Of a stretch of 48,641 nt of DNA, positions 25,137 to 32,223 are shown one piece after another. Source of the DNA: SZUA-584 sp041656035 (GTDB taxonomy: Bacteria; Bacillota; Clostridia; Christensenellales; SZUA-584); assembly GCA_964586785.1 (NCBI GenBank), contig CAZPHS010000012.1, positions 1 to 48,641 of the forward strand, given 5' to 3'. The notes under the pieces were generated by a model, which was not told where the DNA came from, searched no databases, and was given only the letters and a program-made list of their open reading frames with translations. The stretch's first letter is position 1, and each line of letters begins with the position of its first letter. The position numbers and the translations under genes were made by a program.

Positions 25137-25230
25137 CCAAGAACAACATCGGAGTACACATTTATGTGTATTTATGCTGTCATCCTATGACTTTAAAACC
25201 CTGTGCAGCGTTTGCACGATTAAATTTATC

Positions 25231-25455
25231 TTAGCATTTTGCCGGACCGCAGCCTACTCCGCCAAAGCCGTCGCCGCAGCAGCAGCAAAGCAGGATGATT
25301 ATCCAGATGATGCAGCTGCAGCCGCCGCCGCCGAATCCGCCGCAACCGTGGCCGCAGTCGCCTGCACCGCCTAAGCCGCCGCAGCAGCAAAGCAGAAGTA
25401 TAATCAGCCAACAGCAGTTATTGCCGAATCCGCCGCATCCACAATCGTAACCCAT
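25231..25455 (-). CDS. Gly/Cys-rich hydrophobic micropeptide, two repeats
   Basis: 74 residues, of which 17 are Cys and 24 are Gly. It is built from two similar halves: a Cys/Gly-rich stretch with CGGFG followed by a hydrophobic run ending in a Cys cluster (WLIILLLCCC in the first half, IIWIIILLCCCC in the second). The gene is very likely real: AAGGAGG stands about 9 bases before ATG 25455 and a terminator follows. Similar cysteine-rich peptides in Clostridia carry labels such as high-cysteine chorion-like protein; some small spore-coat proteins (YjcZ type) are also short, Gly-rich and hydrophobic. Function unknown. Confidence 0.72.
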   Translation of the reverse strand: MGYDCGCGGFGNNCCWLIILLLCCCGGLGGAGDCGHGCGGFGGGGCSCIIWIIILLCCCCGDGFGGVGCGPAKC

Positions 25456-25553
25456 ATATAACGTCCTCCTTGATAGATATTAGGTAATCCCTTTTATTAG
25501 GCTCAATCTATATTACGCAGGAGGCGTATTTTTGGTGCATATACGCGCGGGCG

Positions 25554-26753
25554 CTATTTAAGCGCCATTTTATCAAATCCTTCTAAACAGGCAAGTTCTT
25601 TTTCTATACGCCGCGATTTTTTTGAGGCGTTTTCCAAATTGTTCTGCGCCGCGGCAAGATTGCGCTGTGTGCGGTCTATGGCGTCGGTAAAGCCGGAAAA
25701 AGCGGTTTTGGTTAGTTCCAGCAGCCTTAACACCTCTCCGGAGCGCTTTTCTATGGCCAGTGTTCTAAAACCCATCTGAAGGCTTGATAGAAGCGCCGTC
25801 AGCGTTGACGGGCCGGCTATGGTAACATTATATTCGCGTTGACATATATCGAATATACCAAGAGTAATCGCGTCGGCGTAAAGGCCTTCGGTAGGAAGAT
25901 ACATTATGGCGAAATCGGTGGTGTCGGGCGGGCGGATATATTTATCGCGTATGCGCTTGGCCTCGTTTACCAAGCTTTTGCCGAGGTTTTTAAGCGCTTC
26001 CTTTGCCTGCTCCTTGTCGCCGGAGGCAAGCATCTCATCTTTGCGTATACAGTCCTCCATAGGGAACTTGGAATCTATTGGCAGAAGCAGCGTTTCCCCG
26101 CCCGAGCCGGGGAGAACGACGGCGTATTCAACAAATTCGCGTCCTTTGCCTATGTTAGCATCCTTAACGTACTGCACCGGCGAAAGCATAGCGGCAAGCA
26201 GGCTGCCAAGCTGGGTTTCGCCCCATGTTCCGCGCACCTTAACATTGGACAGCACGCGTTTTAAATCGCCAACTCCCGCGGCCAAAGTGCGCACCTCGCC
26301 CATGCTTACAAAAACCTGCTCCAATTGGTCTGAAACCTGTTTGAAAGAGCCCGTAAGCCGCTTTTGCAGCATATCGGAAAGCTGCTCGTCAACCGCTCTG
26401 CGCATTTGCTCAAGCCGCTTCTCGTTTGCGTCCGACATATCTTTTAGCTGCCGCTCCACCGTTTTGCGCAGGTTTTCCATGTTAAGCGTGCTTGAGGCCG
26501 CCATGCCGCCAAGCGTTTTAGTAAAATTATCTCCCAGCGCGCCGAACATTTCGCGCACCTCTTTTCGCTGCAGATAAGCGTTTTCGGCGTTCTGCTTTTT
26601 TATGTCCCCAAGCAACGCGGACAAAGCGGATTGCATGTGGCTTAATGCCGCCGTGTTATCAGTTTGCCGTTTATTTTTAGAAAACAGCACACAGATTGCC
26701 GCGGCGGTTAATAAAATGTTTGCCAAAGCCGCGATAAGAATATATTCGTTCAT
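25554..26753 (-). CDS. rmuC: RmuC family protein (DNA recombination)
   Basis: 399 residues from ATG 26753, which has AGGTG 7 bases upstream; the frame extends 41 residues further but that part is not protein-like. An N-terminal membrane segment (residues 3-22) is followed by a long coiled coil (about 30-180), then the RmuC nuclease-like domain with VRGTWGETQLGSLL and LPIDSKFPMEDC, both family signatures. In E. coli rmuC limits inversions at short repeats. It points away from the DUF2975 gene. Confidence 0.9.
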   Translation of the reverse strand: MNEYILIAALANILLTAAAICVLFSKNKRQTDNTAALSHMQSALSALLGDIKKQNAENAYLQRKEVREMFGALGDNFTKTLGGMAASSTLNMENLRKTVERQLKDMSDANEKRLEQMRRAVDEQLSDMLQKRLTGSFKQVSDQLEQVFVSMGEVRTLAAGVGDLKRVLSNVKVRGTWGETQLGSLLAAMLSPVQYVKDANIGKGREFVEYAVVLPGSGGETLLLPIDSKFPMEDCIRKDEMLASGDKEQAKEALKNLGKSLVNEAKRIRDKYIRPPDTTDFAIMYLPTEGLYADAITLGIFDICQREYNVTIAGPSTLTALLSSLQMGFRTLAIEKRSGEVLRLLELTKTAFSGFTDAIDRTQRNLAAAQNNLENASKKSRRIEKELACLEGFDKMALK

Positions 26754-26857
26754 ACAAGCACCTGCCCTTCCGGTATATAAGTATATATTATAACACGCGC
26801 ATGTCCTAAAATCAGTACATTCAAACGTTATCATTATTGATATGCGATAAATAATTG

Positions 26858-26886
26858 TTGACTTTGAATTGCACATGTGCTATTCT
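26858..26886 (+). promoter_or_regulatory. Sigma-A promoter of the DUF2975/Xre unit, with a palindrome in the spacer
   Basis: TTGACT (26858-26863), 17-base spacer, TATTCT (26881-26886). The spacer contains a perfect 10-bp palindrome GCACATGTGC (26871-26880), a plausible operator for the Xre-type regulator encoded by this unit. Confidence 0.65.
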
Positions 26887-26907
26887 CACACAAAACGGAG
26901 GCGTTGC

Positions 26908-27375
26908 ATGAGCAGGAGCGAATGGAATATACCGATAATATTAAAAAGGATGATAGAGTGCCTTTTGATACCCGGGGTATTGCTTATTATAGCGTTGCCC
27001 ATCGCGTGGATATTCGGACCGCGGGCAATAAGGGATTTTTTTGCCGGACATACAAACGACCAGTGGATAACGTATATTTTTCTTCAGATAAGCGCTGTGC
27101 TTTGCTGGCTTATATTGTTTTTCTTGCGGAGGCTGCTGACAATAGTAATAAAAAGCTCGCCTTTTATTTATTGCAACGTGCTGTATTTAAAGTACATTTC
27201 TTATTTATGCGCTTTCGCTGCGCTTGTGCTTTTTGTTAAAACCTTTTTAGACTTTTCGGTGCTTACGCCTGTTGTGGCTGTGCTTGCCGTTCTCTCAAGC
27301 CTTTTTTGCCAAACGCTCGCGGCTGTTTTTGATAAAGCCATACGGCTCAAAGACGAGAACGACTTAACCATTTAA
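26908..27375 (+). CDS. DUF2975 family membrane protein
   Basis: 155 residues from ATG 26908 with GGAGG at 26897-26901. Four hydrophobic segments (about residues 14-38, 55-75, 88-110, 120-140) and the pairing with a small Xre-type protein directly downstream are characteristic of DUF2975 (YoaS of Bacillus). Function of the family is unknown; it is usually thought to act with its HTH partner. Confidence 0.8.
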   Translation: MSRSEWNIPIILKRMIECLLIPGVLLIIALPIAWIFGPRAIRDFFAGHTNDQWITYIFLQISAVLCWLILFFLRRLLTIVIKSSPFIYCNVLYLKYISYLCAFAALVLFVKTFLDFSVLTPVVAVLAVLSSLFCQTLAAVFDKAIRLKDENDLTI

Positions 27376-27387
27376 CGGAGGATTGTA

Positions 27388-27603
27388 TTGGCTATTATCG
27401 TTAACCTTGATGTAATGATGGCAAAAAGAAAAATGTCGCTTAATGAGCTTTCGGAAAAGGTAGGAATAACGAAAGCTAATTTATCTATATTAAAAACCGG
27501 AAAGGCAAAAGCGGTACGATTTTCAACACTTAATTCCATATGCGACGAGCTTAATTGCCAGCCCGGTGATATTTTAGAATTCAGGGAGGATGAGAATGAC
27601 TGA
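27388..27603 (+). CDS. Small Xre-family transcriptional regulator (YozG-like)
   Basis: 71 residues, almost entirely one helix-turn-helix domain: MSLNELSEKVGITKANLSIL (residues 16-35) then KTGKAKAVRFSTLNSICDEL. I accept TTG 27388 as start because GGAGG (27377-27381) is correctly spaced and relatives begin with the same I-[IV]-N-[LI]-D-V-M pattern. It closely resembles YozG, the usual partner of DUF2975. Likely autoregulator of this unit. Its last 8 bases overlap a further tiny gene. Confidence 0.88.
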   Translation: MAIIVNLDVMMAKRKMSLNELSEKVGITKANLSILKTGKAKAVRFSTLNSICDELNCQPGDILEFREDEND

Positions 27604-27694
27604 TACGGGCTATCTTTATGAGTATTTCGCGGAGAATTCTCCGCAGCCGGATACTGATTCCCCAAAAGACGGGGACAAAGAGAAAGAAGAGTAG
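27596..27694 (+). CDS. 32-residue hypothetical peptide, coupled to the Xre gene
   Basis: A short frame starting at ATG 27596, overlapping the regulator's stop by 8 bases, with an excellent ribosome site GGGAGG (27583-27588) and a terminator right after its stop. The peptide begins MTDTGYLYEYFAEN and ends in a highly charged tail (KDGDKEKEE); no membrane segment. It is too short for family recognition. The ribosome site could have another role, but placement between regulator and terminator makes a real gene likely. Confidence 0.5.
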   Translation: MTDTGYLYEYFAENSPQPDTDSPKDGDKEKEE

Positions 27695-27715
27695 ACGCCC
27701 CGCCCGGGGCGTTTT
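27695..27715 (+). terminator. Terminator of the DUF2975/Xre unit
   Basis: ACGCCCC (27695-27701), 4-base loop, GGGGCGT (27706-27712), then T. It starts at the base after the stop of the 32-residue gene. Confidence 0.8.
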
Positions 27716-27760
27716 GGCATCAAAAGAGAGTATTTTGCGAACAGCATTAGGTGAAAGTGA

Positions 27761-27766
27761 TATAAT
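27761..27766 (+). promoter_or_regulatory. -10 box immediately before tadA
   Basis: Perfect TATAAT only 7 bases before ATG 27773. A weak -35 (TTGCGA, 27735-27740) lies 20 bases upstream. If used, transcription would begin at or next to the start codon. Confidence 0.45.
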
Positions 27767-27772
27767 TGACAT

Positions 27773-28216
27773 ATGGAACAAAAATATATGCTCGAAGCGA
27801 TAAAAATGGCAAAAAAGGCAGCCAAAAAAGACGAGGTGCCGGTAGGCGCCGTTATTGTTTGGCGGGACGGTGTTATTGCCCGCGCGAAGAACGAAAGGGA
27901 ATCACGGAAAGACCCTCTCGCACATGCCGAAATACTGGCAATAAAAAAAGCGGCACGCAGTATTGGCGGCTGGAGGCTGCTTGATTGTACTATGTACGTT
28001 ACGTTAGAGCCGTGTACCATGTGCGCGGGAGCAATCGCAAACGCCCGCATAGCCCAAGTAGTGTTTGGCGCGTACGATAAAAAGGGCGGCGCGTACGGTT
28101 CGCTTTATAATATCGCCGACGGAAAGCTAAATCATACGCCTAAGATTTACGGTGGCGTTATGGAAGACGAATGCGCCAAGCTGCTGAAAAGCTATTTTTC
28201 CGCGAAAAGGCGTTGA
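27773..28216 (+). CDS. tadA: tRNA-specific adenosine deaminase
   Basis: Converts A34 to inosine in tRNA-Arg(ACG); such a tRNA is encoded at the start of this window. It has 147 residues, usual for TadA. Zinc ligands and catalytic Glu are present: His51 and Glu53 in HAE, Cys81 and Cys84 in PCTMC. No ribosome site is visible at normal distance from ATG 27773. A second in-frame ATG (27788) also lacks one. No SRP RNA follows, unlike in many Firmicutes. Confidence 0.94.
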   Translation: MEQKYMLEAIKMAKKAAKKDEVPVGAVIVWRDGVIARAKNERESRKDPLAHAEILAIKKAARSIGGWRLLDCTMYVTLEPCTMCAGAIANARIAQVVFGAYDKKGGAYGSLYNIADGKLNHTPKIYGGVMEDECAKLLKSYFSAKRR

Positions 28217-28338
28217 CGGCAAAAGCTTGAAAATACGGCTTAACGGTGTTTTAGGCTTTGCGCGGCAAGGCCCGTAAATGTTTCAGCCGAAGGTTTTATG
28301 TTTATAAAAATAAGAGAATTTCCTTGGAGGACGGCTTA

Positions 28339-29754
28339 GTGCATTTTAACAACGGCTTGAGTACTCGAAGCATAAATCGCACCAATCTTTCTTACCATGC
28401 AAATCCGGAGCAATTAAAAATGTTTGATACCGCGGGAATGAAAACAAGCAGTATGTTTGCTTTTGAAGCGGATATTGACAAAGGGATTATAATCAAGACG
28501 GATATAATCAATTGCTCTGAAAATTGTATTACGTTCGAAGAGTTTTCGCGGCGGATTTATGATGATGACGTACAAATATTCAAGCGGGCTATAGAGCGTT
28601 GTTCGGTACAGCATAATAAAAGGATTGATATTGAATTTAGAATAACCGCCCGCGGGGTTATAACAAAGAACAGGCTTAAAGGCACTGCGTATTGCAAAAA
28701 AGGCTGTTCATTTATAGTCGGGGTTTTGTATGACGTTGAAAGCGCGGCCGCGCAGGCGGCAAGGCTTGAGTATTTAGAAAAATACGATATCAAATCGGGG
28801 CTCGCGAACGCTCAAATGCTTGATACGGCATTTGAGGATATTTCCAGATACGGTATGTATCCGCAGACGCTTATTGTCGCCGATATTGACAGGTTTAAGG
28901 ATATTAACGATAGTCTTGGCTATCATGCCGGAGATACGCTTATAAAAAATGTGGCGGACGTGCTCAAAGACTGTTTTTTTGACGCGGAGATTATAGCGCG
29001 TATAAGCGGGGGGGAATACTGCGCGGTATACGCGGGGAAAAGCCGCCTTGAAATAGATCATAAGATAAAAGAAGCCCAAATGCTGCTGCATGGTATGTAT
29101 CTTAACCTAATAAAGGCGGAAGTTACTTTCGGATACGCCGTTATTGAAAAGGGAAGCGATTTTTGCAAGCTGTACAGCCAGTCCGCGCAGAAATTAAGGC
29201 GCGCGAGAAACATACGTAAAATATTATCCTCAAACAGCATTATTGACAGTATAAATAAAGGCATAGAACTAAGGGCGGGCTGGGGCAAAAGGCAGACGCG
29301 ACTGCAAAGCCTTTCGGCGCAGATAGCTGGCGGGCTCGGCTGCGATGAGGAATGCACCGAAACGCTAAAAGTGCTTGCCAAAATAGCGGATTTAGGTCTT
29401 ATTGGAATTGACGCCAATATGATAAAAAAGCGCGCTTCCTTAAGCGAGGACGAACACGCCAAATATATGTCGCATGTTGAAATAGGGCGCGATATTATAG
29501 CGAGCATAGACGAAGCGGCAGAGTATGAGGGGCTTTATATTGATATTTTTAAAAGATACGACGAATGGCAGGACGCCATAGCGCTGCCGAGCCGGATATT
29601 GGCCGGAGCGATAGGTTTTGACGATATAACTTATACCTCGCCAAGCGTAAGCTTTTCGCAGATAAAAGAAAGGTTTTTTTTGAAACGGGGCAAAGAGTAT
29701 TGTCCGTCCGTCGCCGACGCCATACTGGCGGTCGCGGGAAAGCATTACGCGTAA
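28339..29754 (+). CDS. PAS - degenerate GGDEF - degenerate HD-GYP protein
   Basis: 471 residues from GTG 28339, chosen because TTGGAGG (28324-28330) is well spaced; the frame stays open to a TTG at 28258. A PAS-like domain (about residues 38-138) is followed by a GGDEF domain with an intact metal and substrate region (DIDRFKDINDSLGYHAGD, 182-199), but the signature is SGGEY (223-227) rather than GGDEF/GGEEF. The C-terminal 150 residues follow the HD-GYP pattern (ADLGLIGI near 350, HVEIGRDII near 379, PSRILAGAIGFD near 410), yet the HD pair is AD and the HHE/GYP motifs are gone. Probably binds rather than makes or breaks cyclic di-GMP. Confidence 0.75.
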   Translation: MHFNNGLSTRSINRTNLSYHANPEQLKMFDTAGMKTSSMFAFEADIDKGIIIKTDIINCSENCITFEEFSRRIYDDDVQIFKRAIERCSVQHNKRIDIEFRITARGVITKNRLKGTAYCKKGCSFIVGVLYDVESAAAQAARLEYLEKYDIKSGLANAQMLDTAFEDISRYGMYPQTLIVADIDRFKDINDSLGYHAGDTLIKNVADVLKDCFFDAEIIARISGGEYCAVYAGKSRLEIDHKIKEAQMLLHGMYLNLIKAEVTFGYAVIEKGSDFCKLYSQSAQKLRRARNIRKILSSNSIIDSINKGIELRAGWGKRQTRLQSLSAQIAGGLGCDEECTETLKVLAKIADLGLIGIDANMIKKRASLSEDEHAKYMSHVEIGRDIIASIDEAAEYEGLYIDIFKRYDEWQDAIALPSRILAGAIGFDDITYTSPSVSFSQIKERFFLKRGKEYCPSVADAILAVAGKHYA

Positions 29755-29763
29755 TAAATAATA

Positions 29764-29785
29764 AAACGCCGAAAGGCGTTTTTAT
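29764..29785. terminator. Bidirectional terminator
   Basis: AAACGCC, GAAA tetraloop, GGCGTTT, with A-rich sequence before and T-rich sequence after, so it can end both the plus-strand GGDEF gene and the minus-strand bactofilin gene. Confidence 0.85.
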
Positions 29786-29822
29786 TATAAAACTCAAATT
29801 TAAGTTTCAGCTTTGCGCCAAA

Positions 29823-30284
29823 TCAGCTTTTAGCCGGTTTATCGGCGGCAGCCGTCTTTTTCAAGTCAACCTTTTTAAGCTCGGGCTCCGGTTCGGGAAC
29901 GTTACGCGACGCCGGTTCCTTACCGTTGCTTATAAGGCACTGGCCTTTAAAATAGGCTCCCTGCTCTATAGCGAAACTTGAAGCCGTAAGGTCTCCTACA
30001 AGCTTTGCGCCGCTGAGCATCTGCACGGTGCCTGTCGCCTTTAAGTTGCCTAAAATTTCTCCCGCGATGTTTACGTCGCACGCTGTAACGCAGCCTTCGA
30101 TGCTGCCGTCCGCCCCGACCGTCACGTTACCGCCGGCGCTCACCTTTCCTTTGAGGTTTCCGTCTATGCGTATGCCGCCAAGTGTGCCTATATCGCCTAT
30201 AAAGCTTGTGTTATAGGGAATGCTCGCGTCCGGAAGATTTTTTACAATGCGCTGCTGCTGTTGAATATCCTGTTTTTTCGCCAT
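29823..30284 (-). CDS. Bactofilin (polymer-forming cytoskeletal protein)
   Basis: 153 residues. The central part (about 28-115) has the bactofilin beta-helix pattern of short strands with regular G, I and V (IDGNLKGKVSAGGNVTVGAD, AGEILGNLKATGTVQMLSGA). The N-terminus is short and charged; the C-terminal 35 residues are Pro/Glu/Lys-rich and probably disordered. Bactofilins form filaments at the membrane and often recruit peptidoglycan enzymes. An AGAGGAG site precedes ATG 30284. The gene follows a membrane-anchored envelope-type protein at 12-base spacing, so the two are very likely co-transcribed. Confidence 0.9.
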   Translation of the reverse strand: MAKKQDIQQQQRIVKNLPDASIPYNTSFIGDIGTLGGIRIDGNLKGKVSAGGNVTVGADGSIEGCVTACDVNIAGEILGNLKATGTVQMLSGAKLVGDLTASSFAIEQGAYFKGQCLISNGKEPASRNVPEPEPELKKVDLKKTAAADKPAKS

Positions 30285-30296
30285 AATTGTTCTCCT

Positions 30297-31166
30297 CTAG
30301 TATTGATTATTTTTTAAAAACTCTTCAAGCCGGTCGGCGCTCGAGAACGCTTTCACAACCATAGCTTGATGCACAGGGCATTTTTTAGACGTTTCATGCA
30401 CGCGGCTGTTCATAAAATGTATGCAAAAATGCCCTTTAAACCCGTTGCCGGAAATATGGCTGTTTGCGTGCGGCATACCGTTCATAGACGCCGCAAAGTA
30501 CCGGTCTCCTATCTTCACCCAAACAGCGTGCCTGTCCCACGACCATCTCCCGCCGTATATTTGCTTGAATATTTCGGTATCCTTTGCCGTGAGCGGGTCG
30601 GTGTCGGAATGGAAAGTGCCGCTGTGCCGCTTGGCGTTAAACGAAAGTCCGGTATCCACGTCGATAACGACTATTTGCGTGCCGCGCGCAAGAATATCCC
30701 TGCTGATATCAGCCCAGCTTAACAGCTCCACGCGTCCGTTTTTGCTTCCGCTTTCCATTTCTATTGTAAAAGAATTGGCGGTGGATTCTATCTCAAGCCA
30801 CGGGTCGGACATAAGAGCGGAATCGGAATCGGAATACTGCACCTCGTCTCCGGTTACTATGGCGAGGCTCTCGAAATCAAATTCATCGGACATAATAACG
30901 GCGCTTTCTTGATAAGCCGCCGCGGAGGCGCAAGAGAGCTTGGCAATAAGTATATTTGTTAATCCGTCCACCGTTTTCGACAGCTTGCCCAAAGAAAGAT
31001 AAGCGGATATTCCGGCGTATACGCCCACGGTTGACGCGCATGTAAAAACAAAGCAAAGCATAAAAAACAGATACTTTCTTATTACCAGAGAATACGGTTT
31101 CTTTCTTGGCTGATCAGAGCTGATAACAGTAATTGAAAAAGTTTTTGAGAATGGATTAGTTTTCAT
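30297..31166 (-). CDS. Membrane-anchored protein with His/Cys motif, possible L,D-transpeptidase-like domain
   Basis: 289 residues from ATG 31166 (AAAGG 8 bases upstream; a GTG two codons earlier is too close to it). The cytoplasmic N-terminus of about 28 residues is followed by one membrane segment (about 29-56), so the rest is outside the cell. A conserved-looking domain spans about 145-275: IVVIDVDTGLSF, GGRWSWDRHAVWV, then MPH with His233, and GHFCIHF with His246 and Cys248. This arrangement recalls the YkuD active site (His, about 13 residues, then SHGC[IV]R), but it is not a clean match. I do not recognise the family with certainty. The bactofilin gene lies directly downstream. Confidence 0.6.
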   Translation of the reverse strand: MKTNPFSKTFSITVISSDQPRKKPYSLVIRKYLFFMLCFVFTCASTVGVYAGISAYLSLGKLSKTVDGLTNILIAKLSCASAAAYQESAVIMSDEFDFESLAIVTGDEVQYSDSDSALMSDPWLEIESTANSFTIEMESGSKNGRVELLSWADISRDILARGTQIVVIDVDTGLSFNAKRHSGTFHSDTDPLTAKDTEIFKQIYGGRWSWDRHAVWVKIGDRYFAASMNGMPHANSHISGNGFKGHFCIHFMNSRVHETSKKCPVHQAMVVKAFSSADRLEEFLKNNQY

Positions 31167-31266
31167 TGGCACAACCTTTATATTATTCTAAGCTAAAAAT
31201 ACACCGTTTGCTTTATATCGAAACAAGCATTGCCGACATGGCAGCATGTACCAAAACGGGGGTAAA

Positions 31267-32079
31267 TTATGCCTTGAAGAAAGCCTTTATTGATTCAAAA
31301 TTACGCATAAGCTCACCGGTGTCCGCAAAGTTTTCAGAGTAAACCTCAAGAATCATCGCCCCGTCGTACCGCGCCGCCAAAAGCGCTTTTTTCAGCCCCA
31401 CAAAATCCATAGTTCCGTTAAAAGGCATCTTGGGAGTGATACCGTAAACATCGTCCTGCGCATAGTCGCATATGTGTACATTCGCCAGCCGTTTTGCCAT
31501 AGGTTTGATGTAACATAAAGGGTCGTATCCGGCCTGCGCCGCCTGTTTTATGTCGAGTGTAAAATATAGATTGTCAGTTTCAATAAAAGGCGCCAAGCTT
31601 TCCGGAAAGCCGGGATTGTTATACCAGCAGTAATGTACATTCTCCCAAGCCAGTTTTATGCCATAGTCTTTGGCCATATCCGAGAGCACATTCACCGTGT
31701 CGGCGATTTGCTCAAAATTGAGTATAAGAGGCTGTGATTTTTTAAGATGCACAGGCCCGTGAAATACATAAACGTCCGCGCCCAGCTTGCGGCCGGCGCT
31801 CAGCACCCGCCGGTATATGTCGAACGCTTCTTTTCTGGAACGCGCGTGCCTTGAAAACAGCTGCGGCTCAAACTGCATAGAATAAGCGTGAATCGAACAA
31901 ATATTAATTCCAAGGTCTTTTGCCGTCGTTCCGAGTTTTTTTATATAATTCGGTTCGTATTCGTACATACAACTGAAAAAAACCTCTGTGTTGCGAACCC
32001 CAAGCTTGCCAAGTATAACAATTGCATCCTCATTTAGGACTTTTGGGAAAAAACATGCCGTTGATATGCCGAACACCAT
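31267..32079 (-). CDS. Sugar phosphate isomerase/epimerase-like TIM-barrel protein
   Basis: 270 residues. The pattern is that of the xylose isomerase-like/AP endonuclease 2 fold: an N-terminal GISTACF strand, ICSIHAYSMQFEP, YVFHGPVHLK, LAWENVHYC and LTLDIKQA-type strands carrying the usual metal-binding Glu, His and Asp, and a final ILEVYSENF. These enzymes isomerise or epimerise sugars or inositols, but no neighbouring sugar genes suggest a substrate. A GGAGG site lies 6 bases before ATG 32079. It is divergent from the flavoprotein gene. Confidence 0.8.
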   Translation of the reverse strand: MVFGISTACFFPKVLNEDAIVILGKLGVRNTEVFFSCMYEYEPNYIKKLGTTAKDLGINICSIHAYSMQFEPQLFSRHARSRKEAFDIYRRVLSAGRKLGADVYVFHGPVHLKKSQPLILNFEQIADTVNVLSDMAKDYGIKLAWENVHYCWYNNPGFPESLAPFIETDNLYFTLDIKQAAQAGYDPLCYIKPMAKRLANVHICDYAQDDVYGITPKMPFNGTMDFVGLKKALLAARYDGAMILEVYSENFADTGELMRNFESIKAFFKA

Positions 32080-32120
32080 AGAATCCTCCGTTTGCTATTA
32101 TAACAGATTCTTTTATAAAG

Positions 32121-32149
32121 TTGAACAAATATCTGCAAAAAATTATAAA
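32121..32149 (+). promoter_or_regulatory. Sigma-A promoter of the flavoprotein-arsR unit
   Basis: TTGAAC (32121-32126), 17-base spacer, TATAAA (32144-32149); expected start near 32156. Confidence 0.65.
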
Positions 32150-32158
32150 GGTAAAATT

Positions 32159-32186
32159 TAATATATATCGAAATATGAATATATTA
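32159..32186 (+). promoter_or_regulatory. Candidate ArsR operator
   Basis: Perfect inverted repeat TAATATAT (32159-32166), 12-base spacer, ATATATTA (32179-32186), lying just downstream of the predicted transcription start. AT-rich imperfect palindromes of this kind are typical ArsR-family sites, and an arsR gene is in the unit. The region is very AT-rich, so chance cannot be excluded. Confidence 0.55.
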
Positions 32187-32223
32187 ATATGTATTAAAAA
32201 AAATAAGATATATGGAGAAAAAT

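Noticed and set aside
25174..25411. Plus- and minus-strand alanine- or arginine-rich frames over the Gly/Cys peptide gene
   Set aside because: They arise from the repetitive GCC/GCA sequence of the real gene and lack ribosome sites.
27618..27984. Arg/Lys-rich frames spanning the terminator and the start of tadA
   Set aside because: They cross a strong terminator and overlap tadA in another frame; no ribosome sites.
28217..28338. Possible SRP RNA after tadA, as in many Firmicutes
   Set aside because: The conserved GGTCAGG...GGAAGC-type core is absent and the gap is short.
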